This document shows positions 9,401-16,392 of a stretch of DNA of 35,162 nucleotides, one piece after another (within the stretch, counting starts at the first letter, position 1; the number at the start of each line of letters is the position of its first letter). The notes under the pieces are model-generated. The model made no database searches, was not told where the DNA came from, and saw only the letters and a program-made list of their open reading frames with translations. The stretch comes from Oscillospiraceae bacterium (GTDB taxonomy: Bacteria; Bacillota; Clostridia; Oscillospirales; Ruminococcaceae), in contig JAEEXH010000024.1 of the NCBI GenBank assembly GCA_016291435.1, forward strand, positions 1 to 35,162. The letters are read 5' to 3'. Position numbers and translations under genes: made by a program.

Positions 9401-10454
9401 CCGCCTTCCGTGTGACATCGACAAAATTGTTTGTGACAATCTTCATCACCCCCTGCGTGGAGGAAGCGATCCAGAGATTGCCCTGATAATCCGCAGTCGT
9501 CATTTCGATGCCGCTGTTTATGGGGAGATCATCCAGCAGATGAAATTTGCGGTGGCTGTCGAGCCAGCCCGCCGCAGAAGCGGAGGATGCCCAGACCTTG
9601 CCGCAGTCATAGCTCAGCCAGTGAATGCTGCCGTTCAGCGCTTCGGCATGCACCTGCTCCATGCTTCCGAACGCTGCGCCGAAATCGCCGCGGCAGATAT
9701 AGCCGAATTCCGTGCCGAGATAGACCTTGCCCGCTTTGTCAGGATCCGCCATGATAGTCGTGATCCTGCCCGCAGCGGTATTCTCATAATTGCAGGTCCC
9801 GGTCACAGCGCAGCCCTCGATCGAGAAGATGATGCCGCTTGCCGTCTGCCCGTAGATCGTGCCGTCAGAATCGGCATCGAGTTTCAGGACACGCTCCTCG
9901 GAAAGATCGGCGCCGGGAACCTCGTGCAGCTTCATTCTCGGGTCCGCATAACAGATGCCCGCAGTCGTGCCGATGAACACATTGCCGTCTGCGTCCTCCT
10001 CAAAGATGCGGATAGACGAAGAAGGCAGACCGTCTGCATAGGTCAGATGCGTCCGCGTGTGCCCGTCAATCACGACAACACCGTTGTCATTTGTGCCGAC
10101 CCAGATCCGCCCGCTGCTGTCCTCGAAGAGTCCGCGTGCGCTTGTCAGTCCCCCGAACGTATCGAGCCGCTCAAAGACAACGCCGTCATAGCAGATCACA
10201 CCGCTGTAACCGCCGATCCACATTTTGCCGTCGCTCGCGCTCAGCAGGAACATCGCATCGGAGGTCGGGAGCCCGTTTCCGGCGTCATAGATCTCTGTCG
10301 TGCAGCCGACGCCCTCAATCTGCCCGACTGCCGCATAGCCGCCGCCGTAAGCCGAATAATCGGTTTCCGCCGATGCAGCGCAGAATCCCGGCAGGATCAT
10401 GCCCAAAGCGGTCAGGAGTGCAGCCGCACAGCAGATGTTTCGCCTTTTGTTCAT
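6450..10454 (-). CDS. Hybrid histidine kinase with propeller sensor, receiver and HPt domain
   Basis: The protein has 1334 residues. It starts at ATG 10454, with AAGGAGG eight bases ahead. A signal peptide (1-30) precedes an extracellular region (about 50-680) of Reg_prop-type propeller repeats with recurring IWVGT and DGLP motifs. A Y_Y_Y-like domain (about 690-755) and one membrane helix (760-783) follow. The HisKA domain carries His820 in FLANMSHEIRTPINTIMG. The ATPase domain has Asn944, DTGMGI and GTGLGL. The receiver has Asp1125 (VVLLDIIMPG) and Lys1174 (LPKP). A C-terminal HPt domain has His1272 in VHALRTSAHLIGA. This is a full phosphorelay without a DNA-binding output. Family members with this architecture often sense polysaccharides. 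The HD-GYP genes on both sides are plausible partners or outputs, by position only. Confidence 0.92.
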   Translation of the reverse strand: MNKRRNICCAAALLTALGMILPGFCAASAETDYSAYGGGYAAVGQIEGVGCTTEIYDAGNGLPTSDAMFLLSASDGKMWIGGYSGVICYDGVVFERLDTFGGLTSARGLFEDSSGRIWVGTNDNGVVVIDGHTRTHLTYADGLPSSSIRIFEEDADGNVFIGTTAGICYADPRMKLHEVPGADLSEERVLKLDADSDGTIYGQTASGIIFSIEGCAVTGTCNYENTAAGRITTIMADPDKAGKVYLGTEFGYICRGDFGAAFGSMEQVHAEALNGSIHWLSYDCGKVWASSASAAGWLDSHRKFHLLDDLPINSGIEMTTADYQGNLWIASSTQGVMKIVTNNFVDVTRKAGVSGEVSNAACFFRDALYIGTDNGLRLISAEGEPAENALTRYVGNARVRCITEDDSGNLWVGTYSGETGLIRCGANGSISAFTVSDGLPDNQIRCAVPASDGSMIVGTNNGFAVFREDRVMRSVGVKEGLANTVILTAAEGADGTFLAGTDGGGLYVIAKDGITHLGREDGLTSDVIMRIVPDPAHGVSWIVTSNSIEYMQDGKIRHVSSFPYNNNYDMYFDSSDHAWILSSYGIYCIDVNALLNDSISEYSLYTVENGLPYAITANSFSTKDSDGNLYIPGRNGVIKVNIERFYEKREKFRTGVRAVYCDDNRIYPDADGVYQLPATRGRIQIAPSVIDFTLLNPQVRVYLEGGPDEGITVERSALTPLEYTNLRYGDYTLHIQITDGRSGSVLQDDSYHLTKAARLTELVVFRAILAVLLALAVGFIVWRTMRQTVVAKQINEIRQAKEEAEHANSAKSRFLANMSHEIRTPINTIMGMNEMAMREDAAGVPQGYFMSMMNYAFDIRSASESLLSLINDLLDISKIESGRMHLDEREYDVQELLRSVAAMGRMRCSEKALTFDTEIDEMLPRRLFGDSEKIRQILLNFMTNAVKYTNIGGVTLSVFMQERSGGNAVICFSVKDTGMGIKAEDIDKLFTAYERLDEELNTRIQGTGLGLDISRRFADLMGGTLRCESVYKKGSEFILTLPQQIADSTPLGTFSEQEKHIAKGPYVPQFLAPDANILVVDNDSVSLSLIKGLLRATRVFVTTSKNAEDALDKIRDTHFNVVLLDIIMPGTDGIELIERIREIAPLLPVYAVSASSAEDEAYYRAKGFSGFLPKPLDGILLERTVMQHIPAEMREKPILAESAEELTEIPARLRWLYDIPEISAEEGIRNAGGVSSYLFGLNLFYDTIEGNAKIIREAYSTGDLRLYTVKVHALRTSAHLIGAAALAELAGKLEQAGRQEDTAVISAETERLLTEYTAFREKLAGLRQAEDTAT

Positions 10455-10467
10455 ACAGGCTGCCTCC

Positions 10468-12600
10468 TTAACTGTTCTGATATTTTTGCAGGATCGCCTT
10501 GACCTCCGGCAGTGCTTCCAGAAATACCTCCACGCACTTCGGGTCGAACTGCGTGCCTGCACCCTCACGAATGATCGAAAGCGCCTGATCCAGCGGGAAG
10601 GCAGGCTTATAGATACGCGGCGATGCCAGTGCATCGAACACATCCGCGACCGACATAATGCGCGCAGAGAGCGGGATCACCTCGCCGTGCAGCCCCTCGG
10701 GATAGCCTCTGCCGTCCCAGCGCTCATGGTGATATGCCGCCATATTCAGCGCTTCCTTCAGATAGTTCTCGCCCTCGACCGTGCTGATTGCCTTTTCCAT
10801 GATCATTCTGCCTGCGGTCGTGTGTGTCTTGATAATCTCATATTCCTCGTCGGTGAGCTTGCCGGGCTTGTTCAGCACGCTGTCGGGGATATTGATTTTT
10901 CCGACATCATGCAGCGGTGCACTGCGCACGCAGTCCGAGATGAACTTCGGCGTGATCTTCTCCGCGTAATAGCCCTTGCGCAGCAGCCCCTCGACAATGA
11001 TCTTCACATAAGCCGCGGTCTTCTGAATATGCGCACCCGTATCGGAATCTCTGTTTTCAACAAGGTCTGCCATCGTGATGATCAGACCCTCCTGCATGCG
11101 CTGTGTATTCTCGGAGAAGCGGCGGAGTGTCCGGAGCTGCTCTGTCTGGTTCGCAGCCATGTCGCAGATCGCGTGATACAGCTTCTCGACCTCATCGCCT
11201 GTATGAACGTCGATCGCACGCAGCGCACGGACAGATTCGTCGAGCGCCTCCTGATCGGCGCCTGCACGGATGAAGCTCTCCACGCCCGCAACAACTGTGT
11301 TGATCGGATACACCATGTAGATGCCCGTGACCCAGAGCGCATACGCAAGCACCAGCAGGAAGAAGCCCGCAAGCGTCAGAATCACCCGCACAAGGAAATC
11401 GCCCATATAGTCCGCCATGTAGGAGAGGGAAACATCCGCGCCGGCATAAGCCACACATCTGCCGGAAGCATCCCGGATCGGGCAATATGCCGTCAGCACC
11501 CAGCCGGAAATGTCGTTGCTCTCAATCGGTTCGATCTCCTCGCCGGCAAAGAGCGCCGGCAGATACGGCTCAAACGCCGCCTCAAACTCGATCTTGTCGC
11601 CGTTTTCATAGGCAGGTGTATCCTCCGAGTCCAGATCAAACGCAACATAGCAGCCGTCTGCGCGGATCTGCGTCACATAGAGATACTGCACACCGGCAGC
11701 ATTGCTGCGAATCTTATACAGCATCTCCTCCGTCTGCCGGTAGCCGGGAATCTTCTCGCCGTATTTGATGTAATCATCCACCTTCTGCGGATCGACCACA
11801 TCGGCGGCAAATTGCGCCGCGGCGACTGCAATCTCCGTTTTCTCATGCTTGACATTCCGAAAATACAGCCGAATGCCGATCCAGCCCATGATGACGGTCA
11901 GCGTGAAGGAAACCAACAGAAACATGAGCGTCAGCCGCCGCTTGAGCGAGACACGGCTGTCTTCGCTCAGGGAATCCATCGCACGGATCTCCTCGCGCGT
12001 CAGCGGGCGCTGCCGCCATCCGCTGTTTCGGATCTGGGAAAGCATGTCAGCCGGGAGCAGATGCAGCAGAATCTGCGTCAGAATGCAGGACAAGCCCTTG
12101 TCGATCAGATTGAGCACGATATTGATGCCGACAAACAGGACAGGCTTTGATGCGCCCCATGTTTCTTTGACCTGCTCCAGCATCAGATTCAGAAAGCCAT
12201 TCTGCGGACCGCCGAGCAGCCCCCACTGAATCGCGGCACTCGCGCCGCCGCTGATCACGCCCGCAATCACGGTGAAGCCGATGTAATGCCGGATCTTTCG
12301 GAACGACCGCTCCCGGGTATACCACGCAGTGAAGCACGCGATCAGCGCGTTGACAATGCCGAAATAGACTGCATTGCTGTTGAAAAGCGTGCAGATCGCA
12401 TTCGTCGCAATCGCGCACATGATGCCGGGAAAGAGTCCGCCGATCGACGCCACGCCGATCGTGCCGATGGTATCCAGATAAATCGGCAGCCCTGTCTGAT
12501 ATGAGAGAAAAGACAGCAGGACATTGACTGCCGTGCCGATCAGAACCAGAAGCACGCGAAGCATGCTGCCGCGGTTGGATCTGTGTGCATATCGTTTCAT
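10468..12600 (-). CDS. Membrane HD-GYP cyclic-di-GMP phosphodiesterase with extracellular sensor
   Basis: The protein has 710 residues and starts at ATG 12600, with GGAGGT seven bases upstream. Residues 1-185 form a multi-helix membrane domain, glycine-rich and similar in pattern to ECF-transporter S components. A second membrane helix (about 222-245) leads to an extracellular Cache-like domain (about 250-400) containing VQYLYVTQI and SGWVLTAYCPI. A helix follows (400-430), then a short linker. The HD-GYP domain spans about 505-705. Its key residues look intact: Glu516, HD 564-565 within LHDVGKINIPD, THTTAG, HHE 624-626, GYP 632-634 and VADVFDAL. It should hydrolyse cyclic-di-GMP in response to an external ligand. 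It is first in the operon, 13 bases before the kinase. No GGDEF synthase occurs in the window. Confidence 0.9.
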   Translation of the reverse strand: MKRYAHRSNRGSMLRVLLVLIGTAVNVLLSFLSYQTGLPIYLDTIGTIGVASIGGLFPGIMCAIATNAICTLFNSNAVYFGIVNALIACFTAWYTRERSFRKIRHYIGFTVIAGVISGGASAAIQWGLLGGPQNGFLNLMLEQVKETWGASKPVLFVGINIVLNLIDKGLSCILTQILLHLLPADMLSQIRNSGWRQRPLTREEIRAMDSLSEDSRVSLKRRLTLMFLLVSFTLTVIMGWIGIRLYFRNVKHEKTEIAVAAAQFAADVVDPQKVDDYIKYGEKIPGYRQTEEMLYKIRSNAAGVQYLYVTQIRADGCYVAFDLDSEDTPAYENGDKIEFEAAFEPYLPALFAGEEIEPIESNDISGWVLTAYCPIRDASGRCVAYAGADVSLSYMADYMGDFLVRVILTLAGFFLLVLAYALWVTGIYMVYPINTVVAGVESFIRAGADQEALDESVRALRAIDVHTGDEVEKLYHAICDMAANQTEQLRTLRRFSENTQRMQEGLIITMADLVENRDSDTGAHIQKTAAYVKIIVEGLLRKGYYAEKITPKFISDCVRSAPLHDVGKINIPDSVLNKPGKLTDEEYEIIKTHTTAGRMIMEKAISTVEGENYLKEALNMAAYHHERWDGRGYPEGLHGEVIPLSARIMSVADVFDALASPRIYKPAFPLDQALSIIREGAGTQFDPKCVEVFLEALPEVKAILQKYQNS

Positions 12601-12743
12601 ATCTCTGACCTCCGCGCAATCCAGCGATCGGCTTTCAGCACGCGCTTCCTTTCAAATAGTCTGTGATCTGCCGTGCTTTCTTCGGAAAAAGCAGACTCCT
12701 CATGTTCACACATCTGCACAAAGAAAAGGCACTTATTTCTTTC

Positions 12744-12772
12744 ATTATAGCACAGAGCAGGGGAAAAAGCAA
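12744..12772 (-). promoter_or_regulatory. Promoter of the HD-GYP / kinase operon
   Basis: On the minus strand, TTGCTT (12772-12767), 17 bp, TATAAT (12749-12744). The start near 12738 leaves a leader of about 135 bases before ATG 12600. I see no known riboswitch in this leader. Confidence 0.55.
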
Positions 12773-12841
12773 GAAGCAGATGCAGCATTTCCCTGTGCAA
12801 ATCACACAGATTCCCGCATGCAGATTTCTCCGTGCGGCATC

Positions 12842-12870
12842 TTGATTTCGTGCGGTGTTTCTGGTATAAT
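12842..12870 (+). promoter_or_regulatory. Promoter of the DUF4422 gene
   Basis: TTGATT (12842-12847), 17 bp, TATAAT (12865-12870), placed 30 bp before ATG 12900. It is divergent from the HD-GYP operon promoter. Confidence 0.8.
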
Positions 12871-12899
12871 AGAAGCAATACGCGGAGGGCGAAAACGAT

Positions 12900-13658
12900 A
12901 TGAAAATACGGATGATTGTGGCGGCGCATAAGCCATACAGAATGCCGGAAGACAGCATCTATCTCCCGGTGCAGGTCGGCGCAGAGGGAAAGGCACCGAT
13001 CGGCTTTCAGCGGGACTGCACCGGCGAAAACATCAGCGCAAAAAACCCGCATTACTGCGAGCTGACCGGGCTTTACTGGGCGTGGAAGAATCTCGACGCT
13101 GACTGCATCGGGCTCGTGCATTACCGCAGACACTTCTCAAACGGCAGATGCACCCCCGATAAATGGGCAAGGGTCATCGGGGCGCGGGCGCTCTCAGCAC
13201 AGCTCCGGGACTGCCCCGTTCTGCTGCCGAAGCCGCGGCATTACTGGATTGAAACGACCTACGGGCAGTATGTTCACGCGCATCACGCGGAGGATCTCGA
13301 CACAACGCGGGCGATCCTCGCGGAGAAATATCCGGCGTATCTCCCCGCATTCGACAGGGTGATGGCATGCTCGGCCGGACATCGCTTCAACATGTTTGTG
13401 ATGCGGAAACGCTATTTCGACCGCTGGTGCGCATTTCTCTTCGATGTGCTCTTTGAACTGGAGCAGCGGCTCGACATCAGCGGGTATTCGCCCTATGACG
13501 CCCGCGTGTTCGGCTTTGTCGGCGAGCGGCTGCTGGATGTCTGGCTGCGGACAAACCGCATCAGATACCGCGATCTGCCGTATGTCTTCATGGAGCGACA
13601 GAACTGGCTTACGAAGGGCGGGCGCTTTGTTTTGCGGAAGCTCCGCGGTTCAAAATAA
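12900..13658 (+). CDS. DUF4422 glycosyltransferase-like protein
   Basis: This 252-residue soluble protein starts at ATG 12900 after GGAGGG. The N-terminus (IRMIVAAHKPYRMPED) and the segment NPHYCELTGLYWAWKNLDAD, followed by IGLVHYRRHF, match the DUF4422 family found in capsule and exopolysaccharide loci and believed to be glycosyltransferases. The C-terminal half holds GHRFNMFVMRK, YDARVFGFVGERLLDVWL and YVFMERQNWL. It is monocistronic, with its own promoter and a terminator four bases after the stop. The sugar donor and acceptor cannot be read from the sequence. Confidence 0.82.
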   Translation: MKIRMIVAAHKPYRMPEDSIYLPVQVGAEGKAPIGFQRDCTGENISAKNPHYCELTGLYWAWKNLDADCIGLVHYRRHFSNGRCTPDKWARVIGARALSAQLRDCPVLLPKPRHYWIETTYGQYVHAHHAEDLDTTRAILAEKYPAYLPAFDRVMACSAGHRFNMFVMRKRYFDRWCAFLFDVLFELEQRLDISGYSPYDARVFGFVGERLLDVWLRTNRIRYRDLPYVFMERQNWLTKGGRFVLRKLRGSK

Positions 13659-13661
13659 CAA

Positions 13662-13689
13662 AAAAGGCACGCAGAATCGCGTGCCTTTT
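13662..13689. terminator. Bidirectional terminator
   Basis: The stem AAAAGGCACGC (13662-13672) pairs with GCGTGCCTTTT (13679-13689). T runs arise on both strands, so it serves the DUF4422 gene and the convergent secreted-protein operon. Confidence 0.88.
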
Positions 13690-13710
13690 CGTTTTGCAGT
13701 TTATGCGGGA

Positions 13711-14700
13711 TTACTGTGCAGCAGCAGTGGTGTCAGCCGCAGCAGCGGTGGTATCTGCCTCAGCAGCAGCGGTGGTATCAGCCGCAGCAGCAGTGGTATC
13801 TGCCGGAGCATCGGTGGTGTCGCCCTCAGCAGCCGGAGCAGCAGCCGGATCAAAGATCACATCCATTGCATTGCCGTCCTTGTCGAAGAAGGTGAGGTTG
13901 TCGATATAGAAATCAACAGAGTTCTTCTGACCCCATCTCATGATAAAGAGGTTCTGACCCTCGCAGACCTTTGCTGCGTCGAGTGCGTTGCCGTCCTTGT
14001 CATAATATTCGCCGTCGAGAGAAGCATAGCCGTTTGCCGGGAGCAGAGCCGGGATATCGGTCTCGATTCTCCACTCATGGGTCGGGTTCTCCCAGTCGTC
14101 GCATGCGAACTCATAGTGGTTTGCCCAGTTGTTCTGGATCAGGTTGCCGGCCTTGTCGTAAGCCTTGTCGCTTGCGATGTTGCCGCCGAATGCGCCGAGG
14201 AAGTTACCGACGACCAGAGACTCAGAGCCGTCATCGTTCTTCCAGGTCTCGAGCGCGTTGCAGTAGAAGTCAGCGGAGATGTGGCCGATCTTGCCGACAT
14301 TCTCTGCGCCGAGCAGAGCCGGGAGATCAAACTTGATCTTCGGGACTTCATAATCTGCATCTTCCTTGCCCTCAGCCTTCAGGACATGCACCTTCAGCTT
14401 CTTGTTGCCGTTCACCTCTTCGATGCTCATCTCGATCGGAGCAGCGCCGTTGTCCATAACAGCCTCAGCGGTGTAGAGCGAATCGGTGTCAAAGGTGATT
14501 GCCTTTGCATCCGCAGCCGGGATCGGCTCAGCGGTGGTGGTGGTAGCAGCCGTGGTGGTTGCCTCGGTGGTTTCCGCAGCAGCAGTGGTGGTCTCCGCAG
14601 TGCTGGACGAATCCGCAGTGCTGGAATTGCCGCCGCAGGATGCGAGGCAGCCCATCATTGCGATTGCGGAAAGGATTGCGAGAATCTTCTTGGTACGCAT
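13711..14700 (-). CDS. Secreted lipoprotein with carbohydrate-binding-like domain and Thr/Ala tails
   Basis: The protein has 329 residues and starts at ATG 14700 with AGGAGG ahead. The signal peptide ends in the lipobox LASC (Cys22), so it should be lipid-anchored outside the membrane. Residues 23-60 are a Thr/Ala/Ser/Glu linker. Residues about 65-285 form a strand-rich domain ending in VDFYIDNLTFFDKDGN, a pattern common at the end of galactose-binding-like or carbohydrate-binding modules. The C-terminus (about 290-329) is a low-complexity DTTAAA repeat. It is last in an operon with two other Thr/Ala-tailed proteins. The function is unproven; binding of plant polysaccharide is a reasonable guess in a fibre degrader. 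Confidence 0.75.
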   Translation of the reverse strand: MRTKKILAILSAIAMMGCLASCGGNSSTADSSSTAETTTAAAETTEATTTAATTTTAEPIPAADAKAITFDTDSLYTAEAVMDNGAAPIEMSIEEVNGNKKLKVHVLKAEGKEDADYEVPKIKFDLPALLGAENVGKIGHISADFYCNALETWKNDDGSESLVVGNFLGAFGGNIASDKAYDKAGNLIQNNWANHYEFACDDWENPTHEWRIETDIPALLPANGYASLDGEYYDKDGNALDAAKVCEGQNLFIMRWGQKNSVDFYIDNLTFFDKDGNAMDVIFDPAAAPAAEGDTTDAPADTTAAAADTTAAAEADTTAAAADTTAAAQ

Positions 14701-14737
14701 TTTTCAATTCCTCCTAAAACGTAAAGGGTTTCATAGG

Positions 14738-14768
14738 GAATGCCCCCTACTTTTCGCAGAGGGCATTC
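14738..14768 (-). other. Intercistronic hairpin
   Basis: GAATGCCC (14738-14745) pairs with GGGCATTC (14761-14768) in the 94-base gap between two genes of the secreted-protein operon. There is no T tract, so it may be a processing or partial-attenuation site rather than a terminator. Confidence 0.5.
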
Positions 14769-14794
14769 TGAATTAGCATGTTGTCAGACTGAAA

Positions 14795-15526
14795 TCAGTC
14801 CTTCTTGCGTGCAGCGAATGCAGCAGCGCCTGCGAGAGCCAGAGTTGCAGCAACAACAGCAACGCCTGCATCGCCAGCAGCAGCACCGGCAGCAGCAGTC
14901 GTGGTGGTAGCAGCAGCGGTGGTGGTGGTGCCAGCAGCAGCACTGGTGGTGGTAGTTGCAGCAGCAGCGCTGGTGGTAGTGGTTGCAGCAGCGGTGGTGT
15001 CAGCAGAAGCAGTGGTTCCGAGGCCTGTGATCGTGAAGGTCACAGAAATCTCAGACTCAGCAGCAGTGCTGGCAATATCGCTGACAGAATTGCCCCATGT
15101 GTTCAGAATGTTCATACGGAGCGTAGTGCCGTCATCGTTGGTGGTAAAAGCGCCTTCGGACGGTCCGTTGTAAGCGATCGCATTGCCGTCAACCTTAACG
15201 GAATCAACCTTCAGGTTCAGTCCGGAGCCGGCGAGACCGGTACCGTCGCCGTATGCGAAAACATCAATATCAGTGGAAATCAGAATCAGCTCGATAGAGC
15301 CGGTTGCTTCCGCGAGTTTAGCAGTGACAGTGTACTGACCGTCGCCTGTGATGGTCGCGTCAGTAGAACCTGCAAGATCCCCGGCCTTCCACTGCTGATT
15401 GGTGCCGGCAGCAACGCACAGCACAGCTGTGTTGGAATCCTTTTTCTCAGCAGACGCAGTCACAGCGAGCATCGAAATGCTCATTGCAGCAGCTGCGCAA
15501 GCCGCAAAAATCTTACCAAATTTCAT
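14795..15526 (-). CDS. Surface protein with signal peptide, strand-rich domain and C-terminal anchor helix
   Basis: The protein has 243 residues. Residues 1-26 are a signal peptide (AVTASA cleavage region). Residues about 30-170 are a strand-rich domain holding ATITGDGQYTVTAKL and VDSVKVDGNAIAYNG, a pattern seen in carbohydrate-binding-like modules of Ruminococcus. A Thr/Ala/Ser linker runs from about 172 to 215. The C-terminus GDAGVAVVAATLALAGAAAF then ARKKD is a hydrophobic helix with a positive tail, like a cell-wall sorting signal, but there is no LPxTG. It is a paralogue of the gene just upstream, with a near-identical C-terminus, and lies 29 bases from it. The ligand is unknown. Confidence 0.72.
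   Translation of the reverse strand: MKFGKIFAACAAAAMSISMLAVTASAEKKDSNTAVLCVAAGTNQQWKAGDLAGSTDATITGDGQYTVTAKLAEATGSIELILISTDIDVFAYGDGTGLAGSGLNLKVDSVKVDGNAIAYNGPSEGAFTTNDDGTTLRMNILNTWGNSVSDIASTAAESEISVTFTITGLGTTASADTTAAATTTTSAAAATTTTSAAAGTTTTAAATTTTAAAGAAAGDAGVAVVAATLALAGAAAFAARKKD
14871..15020 (-). repeat. Thr/Ala low-complexity coding repeat, copy A
   Basis: GCAGCAGC and GGTGGTGGT triplet runs (plus-strand view) encode alternating Thr and Ala blocks such as ATTTTSAAA. The segment is close to identical to copy B in the neighbouring gene, so slippage or recombination between them is likely. Confidence 0.75.
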
Positions 15527-15555
15527 ATGGCAATAACCTCAACAATCTTTATATA

Positions 15556-16224
15556 TTAGTCCTTCTTGCGTGCAACGAAAGCAGCAGCGCCTGCGAGTGC
15601 CAGAGTAGCAGCAACAACAGCAACGCCTGCATCGCCAGCCGGCTGAGCAGCACCGGAAGTGGTGGTGGTAGCAGCAGCGGTGGTTGTAGTGCCGGCAGCA
15701 GCAGAGGTGGTGGTGGTTGCAGCAGCAGCAGAGGTGGTGGTAGCAGCAGCGGTGGACTCGGTCTCAGCCGGAGCATTGCCGCCGAGCTCTGCGCCAGTTG
15801 CATCATACAGCTTAACAGAATTCAGAGTAGCGGTGCCGGGATTGCCCTCAGAAACATCGTTGACCCACCAGAACTGAACCTCCATAGTGGTGCCCTCATC
15901 GACCTTACCAGCAAGACCAGACAGAACAACCTCGCCCGAAGCATTCACCTCAAACTGATTCGCGCCATTCGGGCCATGGTTCACCCAAGCGCCGCCCTCG
16001 TTAAAACCAATACAGCCATTAACGTAGTCAGAATCCAGAGCGATGTCAGCGACGATCTTATCAATCTTGGTCACATCAATGCCATCCAGCGGAACGGAAT
16101 AGTTCTCTGAGTTTTTCTCATTTCCCTTCTTGCTCATCAGAGCATCAGCAGAAACGGAGACAGCCATTGCGGAGATTGCGATTGCGCAAGCAGCGACGCT
16201 TGCCAGAACAGACTTGATTTTCAT
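15556..16224 (-). CDS. Surface protein paralogue with Thr/Ala linker and C-terminal anchor helix
   Basis: The protein has 222 residues and starts at ATG 16224, with GGAGG eight bases ahead; upstream in-frame codons lack a binding site. Residues 1-31 are a signal peptide. Residues about 35-150 form a strand-rich domain with IDKIVADIALDSDYVNGCIG and GTTMEVQFWWVND, which looks like a carbohydrate-binding-type fold. The linker (about 155-195) is a Thr/Ala repeat. The tail QPAGDAGVAVVAATLALAGA followed by RKKD matches the next gene nearly residue for residue. QPAGD sits where a sortase motif would be but is not canonical. It is first in the three-gene operon. Function unknown. Confidence 0.72.
   Translation of the reverse strand: MKIKSVLASVAACAIAISAMAVSVSADALMSKKGNEKNSENYSVPLDGIDVTKIDKIVADIALDSDYVNGCIGFNEGGAWVNHGPNGANQFEVNASGEVVLSGLAGKVDEGTTMEVQFWWVNDVSEGNPGTATLNSVKLYDATGAELGGNAPAETESTAAATTTSAAAATTTTSAAAGTTTTAAATTTTSGAAQPAGDAGVAVVAATLALAGAAAFVARKKD
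15646..15762 (-). repeat. Thr/Ala low-complexity coding repeat, copy B
   Basis: This is the same Thr/Ala block structure as copy A in the paralogous gene, made of GCAGCAGC and GGTGGTGGT triplets on the plus strand. Confidence 0.75.
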
Positions 16225-16281
16225 GTTACATTCCTCCATTATAAAGCGTGCCTGCCCAATGCGGCACAATTTTATACACTT

Positions 16282-16290
16282 ATTATAGCA
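16282..16290 (-). promoter_or_regulatory. Extended -10 promoter of the surface-protein operon
   Basis: On the minus strand the sequence TGCTATAAT combines the TGN extension with a perfect -10. No good -35 lies 17 bp upstream (TAGCTT). The leader to ATG 16224 is about 50 bases. The rest of 16300-16392 holds no clear terminator for mfd. Confidence 0.6.
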
Positions 16291-16392
16291 TTATTCTCAT
16301 AAAAAAGCTATTCACGTGAGTGCCAAACATGTTAAGAATAAATACTGTTTCTTTGAGCACAATGCACAAACAAAATGCAATTATTCCTTAAA

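Noticed and set aside
4767-10502. Two long plus-strand open frames antisense to the HD-GYP and kinase genes
   Set aside because: The opposite strand encodes full, recognisable domain proteins with good start sites; the plus-strand products resemble no protein and lack start signals.
12601-12737. Possible cyclic-di-GMP riboswitch in the leader of the HD-GYP operon
   Set aside because: The leader lacks the conserved GEMM-I core (the GCACAGGGCAAACC-like strand and its receptor helix), and no other known riboswitch pattern was seen.
14795-14870. Classical LPxTG sortase motif in the surface proteins
   Set aside because: The residues before the hydrophobic helix are AAAGD and QPAGD; neither fits LPxTG or NPxTG.
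13694-16110. Ser/Gly-rich or Val/Ala-rich proteins on the plus strand opposite the Thr/Ala repeats
   Set aside because: They arise from reading the triplet repeats on the other strand; no start signals, and the minus-strand genes have signal peptides.
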